Assembly: GCA_029907105.1 (NCBI GenBank)
Contig: JARYMM010000004.1
Span: 1-64,000, forward strand
Length of the DNA: 64,000 bases
Direction of reading: 5' to 3'
Source of the DNA: Anaerolineae bacterium
GTDB lineage: Bacteria > Chloroflexota > Anaerolineae > UBA3071
Below the pieces are notes generated by a model. That model was given only the letters and a program-made list of their open reading frames with translations. It was not told where the DNA came from and searched no databases. Shown here one piece after another: positions 18,491-27,362 of the stretch. Positions within the stretch are counted from its first letter, which is position 1, and each line of letters begins with the position of its first letter. The position numbers and the translations under genes were made by a program.

Positions 18491-19455
18491 GTGATTGTGA
18501 CCCCCTTCAACCCCCTGGAACCCACGACAATGGACACGATGAGCAACAGGCCCACCAGGAGTTGTACGGCCTCGGGATGCAGTAACGAAAGCAGCAATCC
18601 CCTGTAGACCACCGCATACGTCAGCGCGCCGAGGATCGTCCTCTGGGGCCCGCCGCTCCCCCCGACGAGAGGCGTTCCACCCAGGACTATGGCCACAAGC
18701 GGTCCAACGACATTGTTTAGATTGAGCTCCACAGGCGCTGCGCCGCCGAGATGGGGGAACAGGATAACCGCCCCTACGCCTGTAAACAGCCCGCTCAAGG
18801 TGAAAGCCAGGATTTTGTGCTTATCCACGTTTATTCCGGCCAGTTGAGCCCCTTCCTCATTCGATCCAATGGCATATATATATGTGCCTATCCTGGTGCG
18901 TTTCATGACGAATATGGCGGCGAGGATGATGGGGATAGACCACAAAAAGGCTGTGGGCAGGTGGGGGATCAGCGACGCGGTGATAAAAGCATATTCGCGC
19001 ACAGACCTGGGGTAGCCCCCCGAAAGCGTAGCCGTTATTCCCCAATAGGTCACCAGCAAACTCAAGGTCAGGATGAAGGAAGGGATTTTCGCCTTGACCT
19101 GTATGACGCCAATGAGGAACCCTGTCACCAGCCCCAGCAGGGGTATGACAAGGATGGAGAACATCCCCGTTATCGGCATGAGAAGCCACACGAGGATCCC
19201 TCCCAGCATCCAGATGCCCACATAGGACAAGTCCAACGACCCGGTCACCACCACAATCGAGGGACCCAGGGCAAACAAGGTGAGCGTGACAAACTGCTTC
19301 AGAATCGTGGAGAAGTTTAAGGGGGTCAGAAACCTTTCTGGATACAACGCCGAAAACAGCACCACAAAACCGATCAAGGCCAGGATCACAGGGTGAGTCT
19401 TCAGGGTTTGAATTAGGACCTGAGGCACAACGTTCTTTCTGGCTGGGTTCTTCAT
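18487..19455 (-). CDS. Sugar ABC transporter permease (BPD_transp_2 family)
   Basis: The 322-residue partner permease has VVTGSLDLSYVGIWMLGGILV, LIGVIQVKAKIPSFILTLS, and VLGGTPLVGGSGGPQRTILG as the signature segments of the family. Both ends overlap neighbouring genes by 4 bases (ATPase upstream, second permease downstream), a tight arrangement typical of an operon making subunits in fixed ratio. Substrate cannot be predicted from the permease alone. Confidence 0.9.
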   Translation of the reverse strand: MKNPARKNVVPQVLIQTLKTHPVILALIGFVVLFSALYPERFLTPLNFSTILKQFVTLTLFALGPSIVVVTGSLDLSYVGIWMLGGILVWLLMPITGMFSILVIPLLGLVTGFLIGVIQVKAKIPSFILTLSLLVTYWGITATLSGGYPRSVREYAFITASLIPHLPTAFLWSIPIILAAIFVMKRTRIGTYIYAIGSNEEGAQLAGINVDKHKILAFTLSGLFTGVGAVILFPHLGGAAPVELNLNNVVGPLVAIVLGGTPLVGGSGGPQRTILGALTYAVVYRGLLLSLLHPEAVQLLVGLLLIVSIVVGSRGLKGVTIT

Positions 19456-20996
19456 GCCGCTGTCACCTCTCTAAACTCCGCAGGGCTAAGAACTCTCTGC
19501 ATCCTACCACCTTTGATGAATATGATCGTATCGCACAGTATGGAGTACTCTTTGGGGTCATCGCTTACGAGGATCATGGAGGCGCCGCTCTTCTTCATCT
19601 CCAGCAATACTTCGTAGATGTCCTCTCTGGCTCCCACATCTATTCCTATCGTCGGGTCCTCGAGCAAAAGGATATCGGGGCTCCTTTCGAGCCACTTTCC
19701 TACGGAAACCTTCTGCTTGCTGCCGCCGCTCAGAGAGGTGCAATCGGTATTCACGCTCGGGGCGGCGATCCTCAACTTCTTCACGATCCTCTCGGCCATC
19801 TTTCTCTCGGCGCTGAAACTTATCACCGGCACGCGCCCCGTCAATAATATCCTCCCGATATTGACGATGGAGATGTTCTTGGCGATAGGCCAGTTGAGGA
19901 ACAGCTCCTTCCCGGTTTCACCTGAGAAATAGCCGATACCCCTTTCCAACCTGAGGTGGGGAAGCTCATCGGCTTTGACCGTCTGACCCTTGACGGTCAG
20001 GCTTCCCTTATCAAAACCGACGAGGCCGGCGATGGTTCTTATGATCTCACTCTTGCCCGAGCCGGCGGGGCCGAAGAGACCTATACACTCGCCCCTATGT
20101 AGATGAAAGGAGATGTCATAATAATAACTATTCTTGGTCAAATTGCTGGCCGTCAACGCGATCTCCTCGCCCACGGCCTTCTCCAGGCCTGGTTTGTAGA
20201 GGTACTCCGACGAGCCCCTGCCGACGATGGCCCGGAACAGGTCTTCCTCCGTCACCTTTTCCCTGGTTAGATCATGGTAGGCGACCTGCTTTCCGTCGCG
20301 CAACACGTATACCCTGTCTGCGAATTCCCTCACCTCTGGTATGATGTGGGAAACAAAGATGAACGAGGAATTCCTCTTCATCGCCAGGATGTCATTGAAT
20401 AGCCCCTGACGCTCTTCGATAGCTAACGGTGCTGTAGGCTCGTCGAGGATGATGATCGGCGTGGTGTCGGTATCCTCACGTTCCAGTCTTATGCTCAGAA
20501 TGGCTTTCGCTATTTCCACCATCTTCTGGGTAGAAAGCGGCAATTCATACATGAAGCTCTCAATATCGCAGTCTACGCGCAGCTCCTCCAATATCTCCCC
20601 TGCCACCCTCTTCATCGTGTCTATTTGCAGGCTCGAGAATTTGACGTATTTATCCTCATGGCCCAAGAGAAGGAACTGATATACCTGCAGATGGGGTATC
20701 ACCCCCTTTTCCTGGTAAACTATGGAGATCCCTCTTCCTGCCGCCTCCTTTGGATCCCTGGGGAACGGCACCCTTCTTCCTCTATAATACAATTCCCCTT
20801 TGTCTGGAGCATACACGCCCACCAAAATCTTCATCAATGTGGATTTCCCGGCCCCGTTTTCCCCTACGACGCCCACGATTTCATTTTGGTGGACGGTTAT
20901 GGTCACCTCATCCAGAGCCCTTACAACTCCATCGAAGGTTTTGGAAACACCCCTGACCTCCAACAACGGAGCCTCTGCTGGCGTCGCCATGCTCAT
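19452..20996 (-). CDS. Sugar ABC transporter ATP-binding protein (double ABC)
   Basis: A 514-residue protein with two ABC domains. The first has GENGAGKST (Walker A), the LSTQKMVEIAKAIL signature region and LDEPTAPLAIEE. The second has a canonical Walker A (GPAGSGKSE), unlike the degenerate one in the ATPase at 14977, plus LSGGSKQKVSVGKWL and LEDPTIGIDVGAR. Two in-frame ATGs (20996, 20990) follow a GGAGAGG site. It powers import through the two permeases just downstream. A 275-base gap without recognisable features lies between it and the binding-protein gene upstream. Confidence 0.92.
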   Translation of the reverse strand: MSMATPAEAPLLEVRGVSKTFDGVVRALDEVTITVHQNEIVGVVGENGAGKSTLMKILVGVYAPDKGELYYRGRRVPFPRDPKEAAGRGISIVYQEKGVIPHLQVYQFLLLGHEDKYVKFSSLQIDTMKRVAGEILEELRVDCDIESFMYELPLSTQKMVEIAKAILSIRLEREDTDTTPIIILDEPTAPLAIEERQGLFNDILAMKRNSSFIFVSHIIPEVREFADRVYVLRDGKQVAYHDLTREKVTEEDLFRAIVGRGSSEYLYKPGLEKAVGEEIALTASNLTKNSYYYDISFHLHRGECIGLFGPAGSGKSEIIRTIAGLVGFDKGSLTVKGQTVKADELPHLRLERGIGYFSGETGKELFLNWPIAKNISIVNIGRILLTGRVPVISFSAERKMAERIVKKLRIAAPSVNTDCTSLSGGSKQKVSVGKWLERSPDILLLEDPTIGIDVGAREDIYEVLLEMKKSGASMILVSDDPKEYSILCDTIIFIKGGRMQRVLSPAEFREVTAA

Positions 20997-21271
20997 CCAT
21001 CCTCTCCGCTATCCTGCTCCGAAAATGTCATCTCCGCCCACCGGCCTTGGTCTGGCGGCGATTGAACGTGATCACACCATGCTCAAAGTAGCAGATAGGG
21101 CCAAAAGGATAGGGGGCGGATACGCTTCCCTCGCCGCCGCCTGGCTGCTTGCTCATGGAGCGGAATCCTCGGCAGGCTGCGCCCGCCTCAGACCTCGCCG
21201 CGTTCCGCCCCCCGTGCTCGCTGCGCGCCGGGTTCTGTTTATCCCACGCGCCAACAAACGGTTTCAGGTCC

Positions 21272-22771
21272 TCACACCCAGATGGGTTCTGTCTTCAGCT
21301 CCGGCGGGAACTGTTTCGCATATTCCTGAGCCTGCTCCCAGGTATCGGCCCAACTGAAGTCGAGGAAGTACTTGTGGAGGGCGGCAACGTGAGCCTTGAG
21401 GGCTTCGATGCTTCCGAACTTCTTCAGCTTGGCCGGGAAGTAATAGTCATGCTGGCCCAGGTAGGTTCCTCCACCGGCATGGCGGTCATAGGTCAGGCCG
21501 AGCTCCTTGCACTTGGACACGGAGATGAGCCTGAAGTCATAGGGATACTCTGGCTTCTCCGCCTTCATCTGCTTCAGGATCTTCTCCAGATTCTCCTGGG
21601 TGGGGCCCAGCTTGAAGCTCGGATGGTAGGTCAGGCGGGCGGCTTCAGCCAGCGCCTCGATCTCACCGGGTCGGCCGTAGCAGTCTATCCTGCCCGCCTG
21701 AACCATCTCATCCTTTGTCGGATACCAGGCTCCCACACAGAGATCATAGAGCATGGGGACCATTCTTCCGCCAAAGTAGGGGATGGCGAATCCAGCGGTC
21801 ACCAGGAAGTTCCCCTTAAGGATTTCTTCCGCAGTGGTCATCTCCATGTCTCTGGAGGCTGTGTAGGGGCCAATCTTCAGGCCGCGGTCTTCGCAGGCCC
21901 TCAAAGCGCCCGTGGTCTGTGAGTCGTTGGCACCCCACAGAGCCTCATAGTCCGTGCGCACCGCCAGCGATGCCTCGGCCGCTTTTCGTCCACCCTCATA
22001 CCACCACTCACCATATTGGTGACCCAGCACTTCCATTTCCGGATAGAACTTCCAGGCCTGGAAGACGCCCAGGTTGATGTAGACAGTAGAACAGGTGGCC
22101 GCCGTCTTGTGCGCCTGGTGGTGCAGCAACTTCCTCTTCCCATTCTGCCGCATCTTCTCGAAGAGCAGCATCAAGGGGAGGAACGTCTGCTCGTCCGACA
22201 GAGGCGTATTATCTACGACCCAGCGTGGCCCCAGGTCTCCTGGGAACATCTCCCCGGTATAGCCGAAGTGCGTGGCCATGAACACGTTGTTCTCGTTGCA
22301 GATCCTCGTCAACTCGGTCATGACAGCGGCGGATGGGCAGTTATAGACGATCGCCCTTGCCCCGGCGACGATCATGCTCTCCGTGGTCTCGATCCACGCC
22401 GGATCGGATTCGGCCACGGCACCGATGAACTCCAGACCGAGCTGTCTGCAAGCCTGTTCACAGGCCTGGTAGCACATCATCAGATATTCCTGGGCCAGCC
22501 CCCAGGTGATGTGGCCTATGGCGAACTTTTCCCCAGGCTCAGCGTTCTTGTATTTCTGCGCCAGGGCCATCCTCTCTTCTTCAGCCGCCTCGACCGGCAC
22601 GCGTACCTCAACGGTGACCGGGACTTCCTTCACCACTTCCTTCTCCACCACCACCGGGGTAGGTGCCGCACAACCTGTCGCCAGACCGGCAGCCGCAGCT
22701 CCGGCGACCTTAGCCACGGTGCCTAGTGCCTGACGCCTGGTGATCTTTCGGGGATCCCCTCCTGTCTTCAT
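21272..22771 (-). CDS. Sugar ABC transporter substrate-binding lipoprotein with Tat-like signal
   Basis: The start is fixed by GGAGG upstream of the ATG at 22771, giving 499 residues. The N-terminus has a twin-arginine motif (TRRQAL, R12-R13) followed by an alanine-rich segment and a lipobox ending LATGC34. This suggests export in folded form and lipid anchoring. A short Val/Glu/Lys linker follows. The mature part has the alternating pattern of periplasmic-binding folds (FAIGHITWGLAQEYLMM, then MIVAGARAIVYNCPSAAV), although the C-terminal third is longer than usual. It precedes the ATPase and two permeases and should supply them with ligand; the ligand is unknown. Confidence 0.85.
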   Translation of the reverse strand: MKTGGDPRKITRRQALGTVAKVAGAAAAGLATGCAAPTPVVVEKEVVKEVPVTVEVRVPVEAAEEERMALAQKYKNAEPGEKFAIGHITWGLAQEYLMMCYQACEQACRQLGLEFIGAVAESDPAWIETTESMIVAGARAIVYNCPSAAVMTELTRICNENNVFMATHFGYTGEMFPGDLGPRWVVDNTPLSDEQTFLPLMLLFEKMRQNGKRKLLHHQAHKTAATCSTVYINLGVFQAWKFYPEMEVLGHQYGEWWYEGGRKAAEASLAVRTDYEALWGANDSQTTGALRACEDRGLKIGPYTASRDMEMTTAEEILKGNFLVTAGFAIPYFGGRMVPMLYDLCVGAWYPTKDEMVQAGRIDCYGRPGEIEALAEAARLTYHPSFKLGPTQENLEKILKQMKAEKPEYPYDFRLISVSKCKELGLTYDRHAGGGTYLGQHDYYFPAKLKKFGSIEALKAHVAALHKYFLDFSWADTWEQAQEYAKQFPPELKTEPIWV

Positions 22772-22854
22772 GTCGAACCTCCTTCGGATCATGGCCCTAT
22801 CTGCTAGTCTGAGCACGGCTGCTACATAATGAATCGGCTGTGGTTCCTTCAGGG

Positions 22855-22888
22855 GGTAAGGATCGCCTCCTTGGAGGCGATCCTTACC
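22855..22888. repeat. Perfect 16-bp hairpin between two binding-protein genes
   Basis: GGTAAGGATCGCCTCC (22855-22870) and GGAGGCGATCCTTACC (22873-22888) around TT. It is 14 bases after the stop of the lipoprotein gene at 22902. No T-run follows on the minus strand, so it is more likely an mRNA-stabilising or attenuating hairpin than a full terminator; it could keep binding-protein mRNA in excess. Confidence 0.6.
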
Positions 22889-22901
22889 GACAACATTCCT
22901 A

Positions 22902-24191
22902 CTACTCTACACGGGGAGAGCCGCCCTGCATGATGGTCTCCCAGTCAATGGGCTCCAGCGCAGGATGCGGGTAGAAGAGGCGTGCGTTCTCCTTGTACAT
23001 CGTCCGGGGCCGGATGTCGAAGATCTGGGGCACCTTCCCACCGCAGACCATGGTGACGGCGAACTCGGTGCCGTACCAACCCCACTCCGGGAAGCCATGA
23101 TGGGTCTCGGCAATCATCTTCCCTTCGGCGACCCGGTCAGCGGACTCCGGTGTGACGTCGTTGGTGAAGATGGCAATCTTGCCGCTCCACGGCCCTTCGC
23201 CGGCAACCTCCAACCGCCCGGCCCGCTCAGCGGCCAGCATGGCGCCCAGCCCCATCTCGTTGGAAGCCGCCCAGATGAAGTCCAGCGTCCCCGGCGGGTT
23301 GGCCGTCATGAAGTCCTCGGCGGCCTTGATACCCTTCTCCCGGTTCCAGTCAGCGGGCAGAGTGCCCACGATCTCGATGCCAGGGAACTCATCCACGATG
23401 CTGTGGAACCCGTTCAGCCGCGCCCTGGAGAAGAACCCGCCGGCGATGCCCTCAATGATGGCCCCCCGGCCCTTGACCGCCGCCTTTTCCTCGGGGGTGA
23501 TGGTCTTATAGAGGTTTTCCCACCAGGCGAGGTCGAGATACTCGTCAGGCTTGACATCCACCTTGCGGCCGGCCCCCAGAACGCCCGGCCCACCGAAGTA
23601 GTCAACGACGGCGAAGCCGGAGATGCGCCCGGCTACGGTGTTGTCGAAGCCGATGTACGAGGCCACCTCCACGCCAGCGATGGGCTCCAGGAGGTTGACG
23701 ATGATCACCGGGATGCCTGCTTCATTGGCCTTCTTGATGGCCGGGATGACCACCTCCACTTCGATGGGGGAGATGCCGATGACGTCACAGCCCCTGGCCA
23801 CGAAGTCCTCGATGATGGCCACCTGGTCTCCAAAGGCGATGTGGCTGGTCGGCGCTTGAGAGACAAGGCTGACGAGCTTGAACCCGTGCTTCATGGCATC
23901 GGCAGCCGAGAGCTCCCAGTAGTCCGTGGCTGTCCTGAAGACGCCAGTGATGTCCGGCGGTGTCCAGCAGATGGTAATGCGATCGGGACACGGAGCCTTC
24001 GGTGCCGGCGTCGGCGTGACCACGACCTCTTTTTCGACCACCACCTCCTTCTCGACGACGACGGTCTCGACCACTGGCTTCTCCACCACCACCTCCTTCT
24101 CCACAACCACCGGTGTCGCCGCAGGGCAGGCAGTGAGCAGAGGCAGCAGGATCACCAGTGCTAGAGCGGTCCACAGTCTCTTGTAGGACAT
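22902..24191 (-). CDS. Sugar ABC transporter substrate-binding lipoprotein (Peripla_BP_4-type)
   Basis: A 429-residue lipoprotein: signal peptide with lipobox LLTAC22, then a linker of repeated VVEK-type units (about residues 28-60), then a ribose-binding-like domain. Typical segments are AIIEDFVARGCDVIGISP, KANEAGIPVIIVN and GFDNTVAGRISGFAVVDY. The start has an AAGGAGGAG site. It is the first transporter gene downstream of the epimerase. The RbsA/RbsC pair at 13922-16467 lacks an adjacent binding protein, so this one probably serves it; two binding proteins next to one another suggest two sugars imported by one locus. Confidence 0.9.
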   Translation of the reverse strand: MSYKRLWTALALVILLPLLTACPAATPVVVEKEVVVEKPVVETVVVEKEVVVEKEVVVTPTPAPKAPCPDRITICWTPPDITGVFRTATDYWELSAADAMKHGFKLVSLVSQAPTSHIAFGDQVAIIEDFVARGCDVIGISPIEVEVVIPAIKKANEAGIPVIIVNLLEPIAGVEVASYIGFDNTVAGRISGFAVVDYFGGPGVLGAGRKVDVKPDEYLDLAWWENLYKTITPEEKAAVKGRGAIIEGIAGGFFSRARLNGFHSIVDEFPGIEIVGTLPADWNREKGIKAAEDFMTANPPGTLDFIWAASNEMGLGAMLAAERAGRLEVAGEGPWSGKIAIFTNDVTPESADRVAEGKMIAETHHGFPEWGWYGTEFAVTMVCGGKVPQIFDIRPRTMYKENARLFYPHPALEPIDWETIMQGGSPRVE

Positions 24192-24385
24192 GTTTTACTC
24201 CTCCTTGATTTTCCTTCGGGCGCATACGCCCAAACTGAGGGTTTACCCGCTGATTACGAAGCCTGTATCCGCCGTTTCCGTTTGCCTGGACCTCACCTCC
24301 TTCCGCCAATTTCGGCCTGCCTGGGACAGATTAAGCGCCTGCCCGATCTGCCCCTGACTGCACCCCGTTCAGCCGTAAATCACGA

Positions 24386-25249
24386 CTACTTCAACACACC
24401 CCGTATGAACATCAGGGCCTTCCGTGCCTCTCCGTCCAACTCCAGGCCCACGCTCATGTCGCGGAACACCCTGATGTCGCGCCCCACTTCCCCACCGGGC
24501 ATCAGGAAGGGCTCCATGACCACATAGCCCTGGTAACGGATCTTGCGCAGGGCAGCGCCGACCTCTGTCCAGGGGATGTGGCCATACCCCGGCGGCATGC
24601 GGTTGTTCTCCCCAATGTGGAAGTGCCCCAATCTGTCGCCCGCCTTCAGGATCGCCTCGCCAATGAAATCCTCCTCGATGTTCATGTGGAAGGTATCGAG
24701 GAGGATCCTGGCATTGGGGCTGCCCACCGCCTCCACATAGGCGATGGCCTCGTCACAGGTGTTCAGGAGGAATTGCTCGAAGCGGTTGACCACCTCCATG
24801 TTGAAGATGACATTGTTGTCCTCTGCCGCCTTGATGGCCTGCTTCATGGAGGCCACACTGCGCTCGACATAGGGCCGTTTGTCTGTCACCCCCGCGGGCA
24901 GGGTCGCCGGCCAGCAGCTATAGATGATCCCGGACAGGTTTCCCCCGCCCATTTCGCCGATGGCCTCGGCCATTTGTCGAAGGAAGGCAATGCCGTTCTT
25001 GCGAAGGGTTGGGTCTTCGGAGGCGATGTCGTATTGCGGGGGAAGGCCGATGCAGTGCGACAAGACAATGCCCTTATCGTCGGCGTGCGCTTTCAGGCTT
25101 TGGCGCTCTGCGGATGTCATGCGACCTATAGTGCCGCCGTTGACCTCCAGGACGTCAAATCCCAACCCGGCGGCCTTGTCAATGAAGGGGTGAAAATCGG
25201 CGTCCCAGTCGTGGGTCCAATAGGCATAGTAGATGCCGACTTTGTTCAC
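24386..25249 (-). CDS. D-psicose/D-tagatose 3-epimerase-like sugar epimerase
   Basis: A (beta/alpha)8 xylose-isomerase-like epimerase of 287 residues. The GTG at 25249 is preceded by GGGAGG and is the best start. The metal ligands predicted from the family are E152 (NMEVVNRFEQF), D185 (LLDTFHMN), H211 (GHFHIGENNR) and E246 (VVMEPF), the same positions as in Agrobacterium tumefaciens D-psicose 3-epimerase. These enzymes invert C3 of ketoses such as fructose/psicose, tagatose/sorbose or ribulose/xylulose. It is the first enzyme gene after the GntR regulator, so a rare ketose is likely processed by this locus. Confidence 0.85.
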   Translation of the reverse strand: MNKVGIYYAYWTHDWDADFHPFIDKAAGLGFDVLEVNGGTIGRMTSAERQSLKAHADDKGIVLSHCIGLPPQYDIASEDPTLRKNGIAFLRQMAEAIGEMGGGNLSGIIYSCWPATLPAGVTDKRPYVERSVASMKQAIKAAEDNNVIFNMEVVNRFEQFLLNTCDEAIAYVEAVGSPNARILLDTFHMNIEEDFIGEAILKAGDRLGHFHIGENNRMPPGYGHIPWTEVGAALRKIRYQGYVVMEPFLMPGGEVGRDIRVFRDMSVGLELDGEARKALMFIRGVLK

Positions 25250-25289
25250 CTTGACCTCCCCAATGGGATGCTGCTGACGGCACAAAAGC

Positions 25290-26132
25290 CTACGCCAAAT
25301 CATTGCTGGGGGGCAGGTCCACCCCCTCCCCGCCCAGCACCTCCCTCACCCCGCCCTGCTCGCGAATGCGCACAAGCTCCACCTCGAACCGCGAGCGATC
25401 GCCACGATGGAGCGCATGATAGTACTCAACAGGGGTGCCATCCTCCAGGTAGCTCACGCTATCCAACAGGACCAGCGGTGTCCCCTTCTCCACCTGCAGC
25501 AATTGGGCTTCATACTCATTGGCCGGGACCGCCTCTATGGTTCGCCGCCCCCGGGCAATGGTCAGGCCATAGCGTTTCTCCAGACACGCATACAGGGACT
25601 GCCCGGACAGGTCTTCATGGAGGATTTCGGGACACAGCTCATAGGGCAGATAGGTGGTGACCAGGACGATGGGCTCATCTTCGATGAAACGCAACCGCTC
25701 GATCACGATCACCGGGACATCCGGTTCAAGCCCCAGATACGCCGCCACTTTGGGGTTGGCCGGGATGACCTCCCGCTTCAGCACCTGGGAGACTGGCGTA
25801 TAGCCCCGCTCCACCATGTCCTGATAGAAGCCGGTGAGCTTCTGCACCAACCCCTCCAGGATCTTCGGCTCGGCCACGAAGGTGCCCTTGCCTTTCCGCC
25901 GCACGATGAGGCCCCGATATTCCATGTCCTTAAGGGCCTGGCGGATCACCGTCCTGCTGACGCCGAATATCCGACACAGCTCCGGTTCACCGGGGAGCTG
26001 GTCGCCCGGCCGCCAGTCGCCGCGCTCGATATGCTCCCGCAGGGCCTCCTTGATCTGGACATAGTACGGGATGGGGCTATCATAATCTACAGAGGTGCGC
26101 AGAGAATCTAAAATTTCCGCAGAGGCAGTCAA
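25290..26132 (-). CDS. GntR-family (HutC/UTRA) transcriptional regulator
   Basis: A 280-residue repressor-type regulator. The N-terminal winged helix (about 15-90) has PYYVQIKEALREHIERG, LPGEPELCRIFGVSRTVIRQAL and KGKGTFVAEP. The C-terminal UTRA effector domain (about 105-260) has the VIVIERLRFIEDEPIVL segment and ends in VEYYHALHRGDRSRFEVE. The start is TTG at 26132 with AGGAG six bases upstream. It is the first gene of the minus-strand sugar locus and is divergent from the dehydratase genes, so it probably represses itself and the locus until a sugar phosphate binds UTRA. Confidence 0.92.
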   Translation of the reverse strand: MTASAEILDSLRTSVDYDSPIPYYVQIKEALREHIERGDWRPGDQLPGEPELCRIFGVSRTVIRQALKDMEYRGLIVRRKGKGTFVAEPKILEGLVQKLTGFYQDMVERGYTPVSQVLKREVIPANPKVAAYLGLEPDVPVIVIERLRFIEDEPIVLVTTYLPYELCPEILHEDLSGQSLYACLEKRYGLTIARGRRTIEAVPANEYEAQLLQVEKGTPLVLLDSVSYLEDGTPVEYYHALHRGDRSRFEVELVRIREQGGVREVLGGEGVDLPPSNDLA

Positions 26133-26166
26133 CTTGTACTCCTGTTATCCTGTTATTACAAAAGCT

Positions 26167-26195
26167 ATTATAGCACACTTCCCGAAAGTTGTCAA
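26167..26195 (-). promoter_or_regulatory. Consensus sigma-70-type promoter of the GntR gene
   Basis: On the minus strand, TTGACA (26190-26195), a 17-base spacer and TATAAT (26167-26172), both exact consensus. The start of transcription would be near 26160, leaving a leader of about 28 bases with AGGAG before TTG. Two CCTGTTAT/CTGTTAT repeats at 26141-26157 lie just downstream of the -10 and could be part of an operator for autoregulation. Confidence 0.8.
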
Positions 26196-26211
26196 AAATG
26201 AAAGGTGACCT

Positions 26212-26241
26212 TTGCCTTCCCCCGCCCTTTCGTGGTACAAT
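26212..26241 (+). promoter_or_regulatory. Possible promoter for the dehydratase genes
   Basis: TTGCCT (26212-26217), 18-base spacer, TACAAT (26236-26241). The predicted start is only a few bases before the ATG at 26257 and would cut the GGCGGAGG binding site, so either the start is leaderless-like or the true promoter lies elsewhere in the 124-base divergent region. Confidence 0.3.
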
Positions 26242-26256
26242 GGGGCGGAGGTTTCC

Positions 26257-27360
26257 ATGTCCCCCTACGATGCCATCCTCAACGACCTGCAAACCCTCGG
26301 CGAGATGCCGCTGCGCCGCTGGCGGGAGCGCTTTCCCGGCTTCCGCCCGCTGGGTTTCATGAATGCTTACCTGCCGGAGGAGCTCTTCCACGCCGCCGGC
26401 TTCACCCCCGTCCTGCTTCTCCATCGCCGGGAAGACCGCGGTCAGGCCAAGGCCCACCTGCCTGGCTTCACCTGCTGGGTGGCGCGCAGCGCGCTCGACC
26501 AGGCGCTGGCTGGCGAGCTGGAGGGGCTGGCCGGCGTGGCTTTCGCCCAGAGCTGCGATGCCGTGCAGGCCCTGGCCGACCTCTGGCCGCGGGCTGTGCC
26601 CCAACTGCCCGCCTTCTACGTGGCCATGCCCCATCACCTGGCCGCGCCGGCCGCCCGCTCTTACCTGCTGGCCGAACTGCAACGGCTGCGCTGGCGCCTG
26701 GAAGAGATGACCGGCCAGGCCATCGGCGACGAGGCCTTGCAGGCCAGCATCGCCCTCTACAATCGCACGCGGGCCCTCCTGGGGCGGCTGCACGAACTGG
26801 CCGACCGCCTGCCGCCACCGGCGCTGCACGCCGCGCGGCAGGCCGCTTTCCTCATGCCCAAAGAGCTCTATTACCCGCTGCTGGCCCAATTGCTGGAGCA
26901 ATTGCCGCCGTCCGGCACAGGCAGCCCGCGCCTGGTCGTCGTCGGCTCCGAGCTGGCCGACCCCTCCCTCTACCAGGTCATCGCCGAGGCCGGCGGCCGC
27001 GTCGTGGGCGACCTGCTCGACCTGGGGCAGCGCCACTTCGCCCTTCCGGTGGACGAGACGGGCGATCCCCTGCAGGCGCTGGCTGACCATGCCCTGGCCC
27101 TGCTGCCCACGCCGACGAAGTACCATCCCCAGCGACGGCGAGATGCGCACCTGCTGGAGACTGTGCGCACGCGCCAGGCCGACGGCGTCATCTTCGCCCG
27201 TCAGAAGTTCTGCGAACCCCACGGCTTCGACTACGTGATGCTGAAAGCGGCGCTGGACCGGGCCGGCGTGCCCCATCTGCTCATCGAATTGGAGCAGACG
27301 CCCCACGTCGGCCAGATGCGCACGCGGATCGAGGCCTTCCTGGAGATGATCGGAGCCTGA
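26257..27360 (+). CDS. 2-hydroxyacyl-CoA dehydratase-like subunit (HgdB/BcrC superfamily), first
   Basis: The 367-residue product belongs to the 2-hydroxyglutaryl-CoA dehydratase D-component family, which includes 2-hydroxyacyl-CoA dehydratases and benzoyl-CoA reductase subunits. Recognisable parts are the N-terminal GFMNAYLPEELFHAAGFTP, AFAQSCDAVQALADLW with a likely cluster cysteine, FCEPHGFDYVMLK and the C-terminal PHLLIELEQTPHVGQMRTRIEAFLE. The ATG at 26257 has a GGCGGAGG site; an in-frame ATG at 26212 is less likely. The second subunit follows 2 bases later. The ATPase activator such enzymes need is not encoded in this window. Confidence 0.85.
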   Translation: MSPYDAILNDLQTLGEMPLRRWRERFPGFRPLGFMNAYLPEELFHAAGFTPVLLLHRREDRGQAKAHLPGFTCWVARSALDQALAGELEGLAGVAFAQSCDAVQALADLWPRAVPQLPAFYVAMPHHLAAPAARSYLLAELQRLRWRLEEMTGQAIGDEALQASIALYNRTRALLGRLHELADRLPPPALHAARQAAFLMPKELYYPLLAQLLEQLPPSGTGSPRLVVVGSELADPSLYQVIAEAGGRVVGDLLDLGQRHFALPVDETGDPLQALADHALALLPTPTKYHPQRRRDAHLLETVRTRQADGVIFARQKFCEPHGFDYVMLKAALDRAGVPHLLIELEQTPHVGQMRTRIEAFLEMIGA

Positions 27361-27362
27361 CC

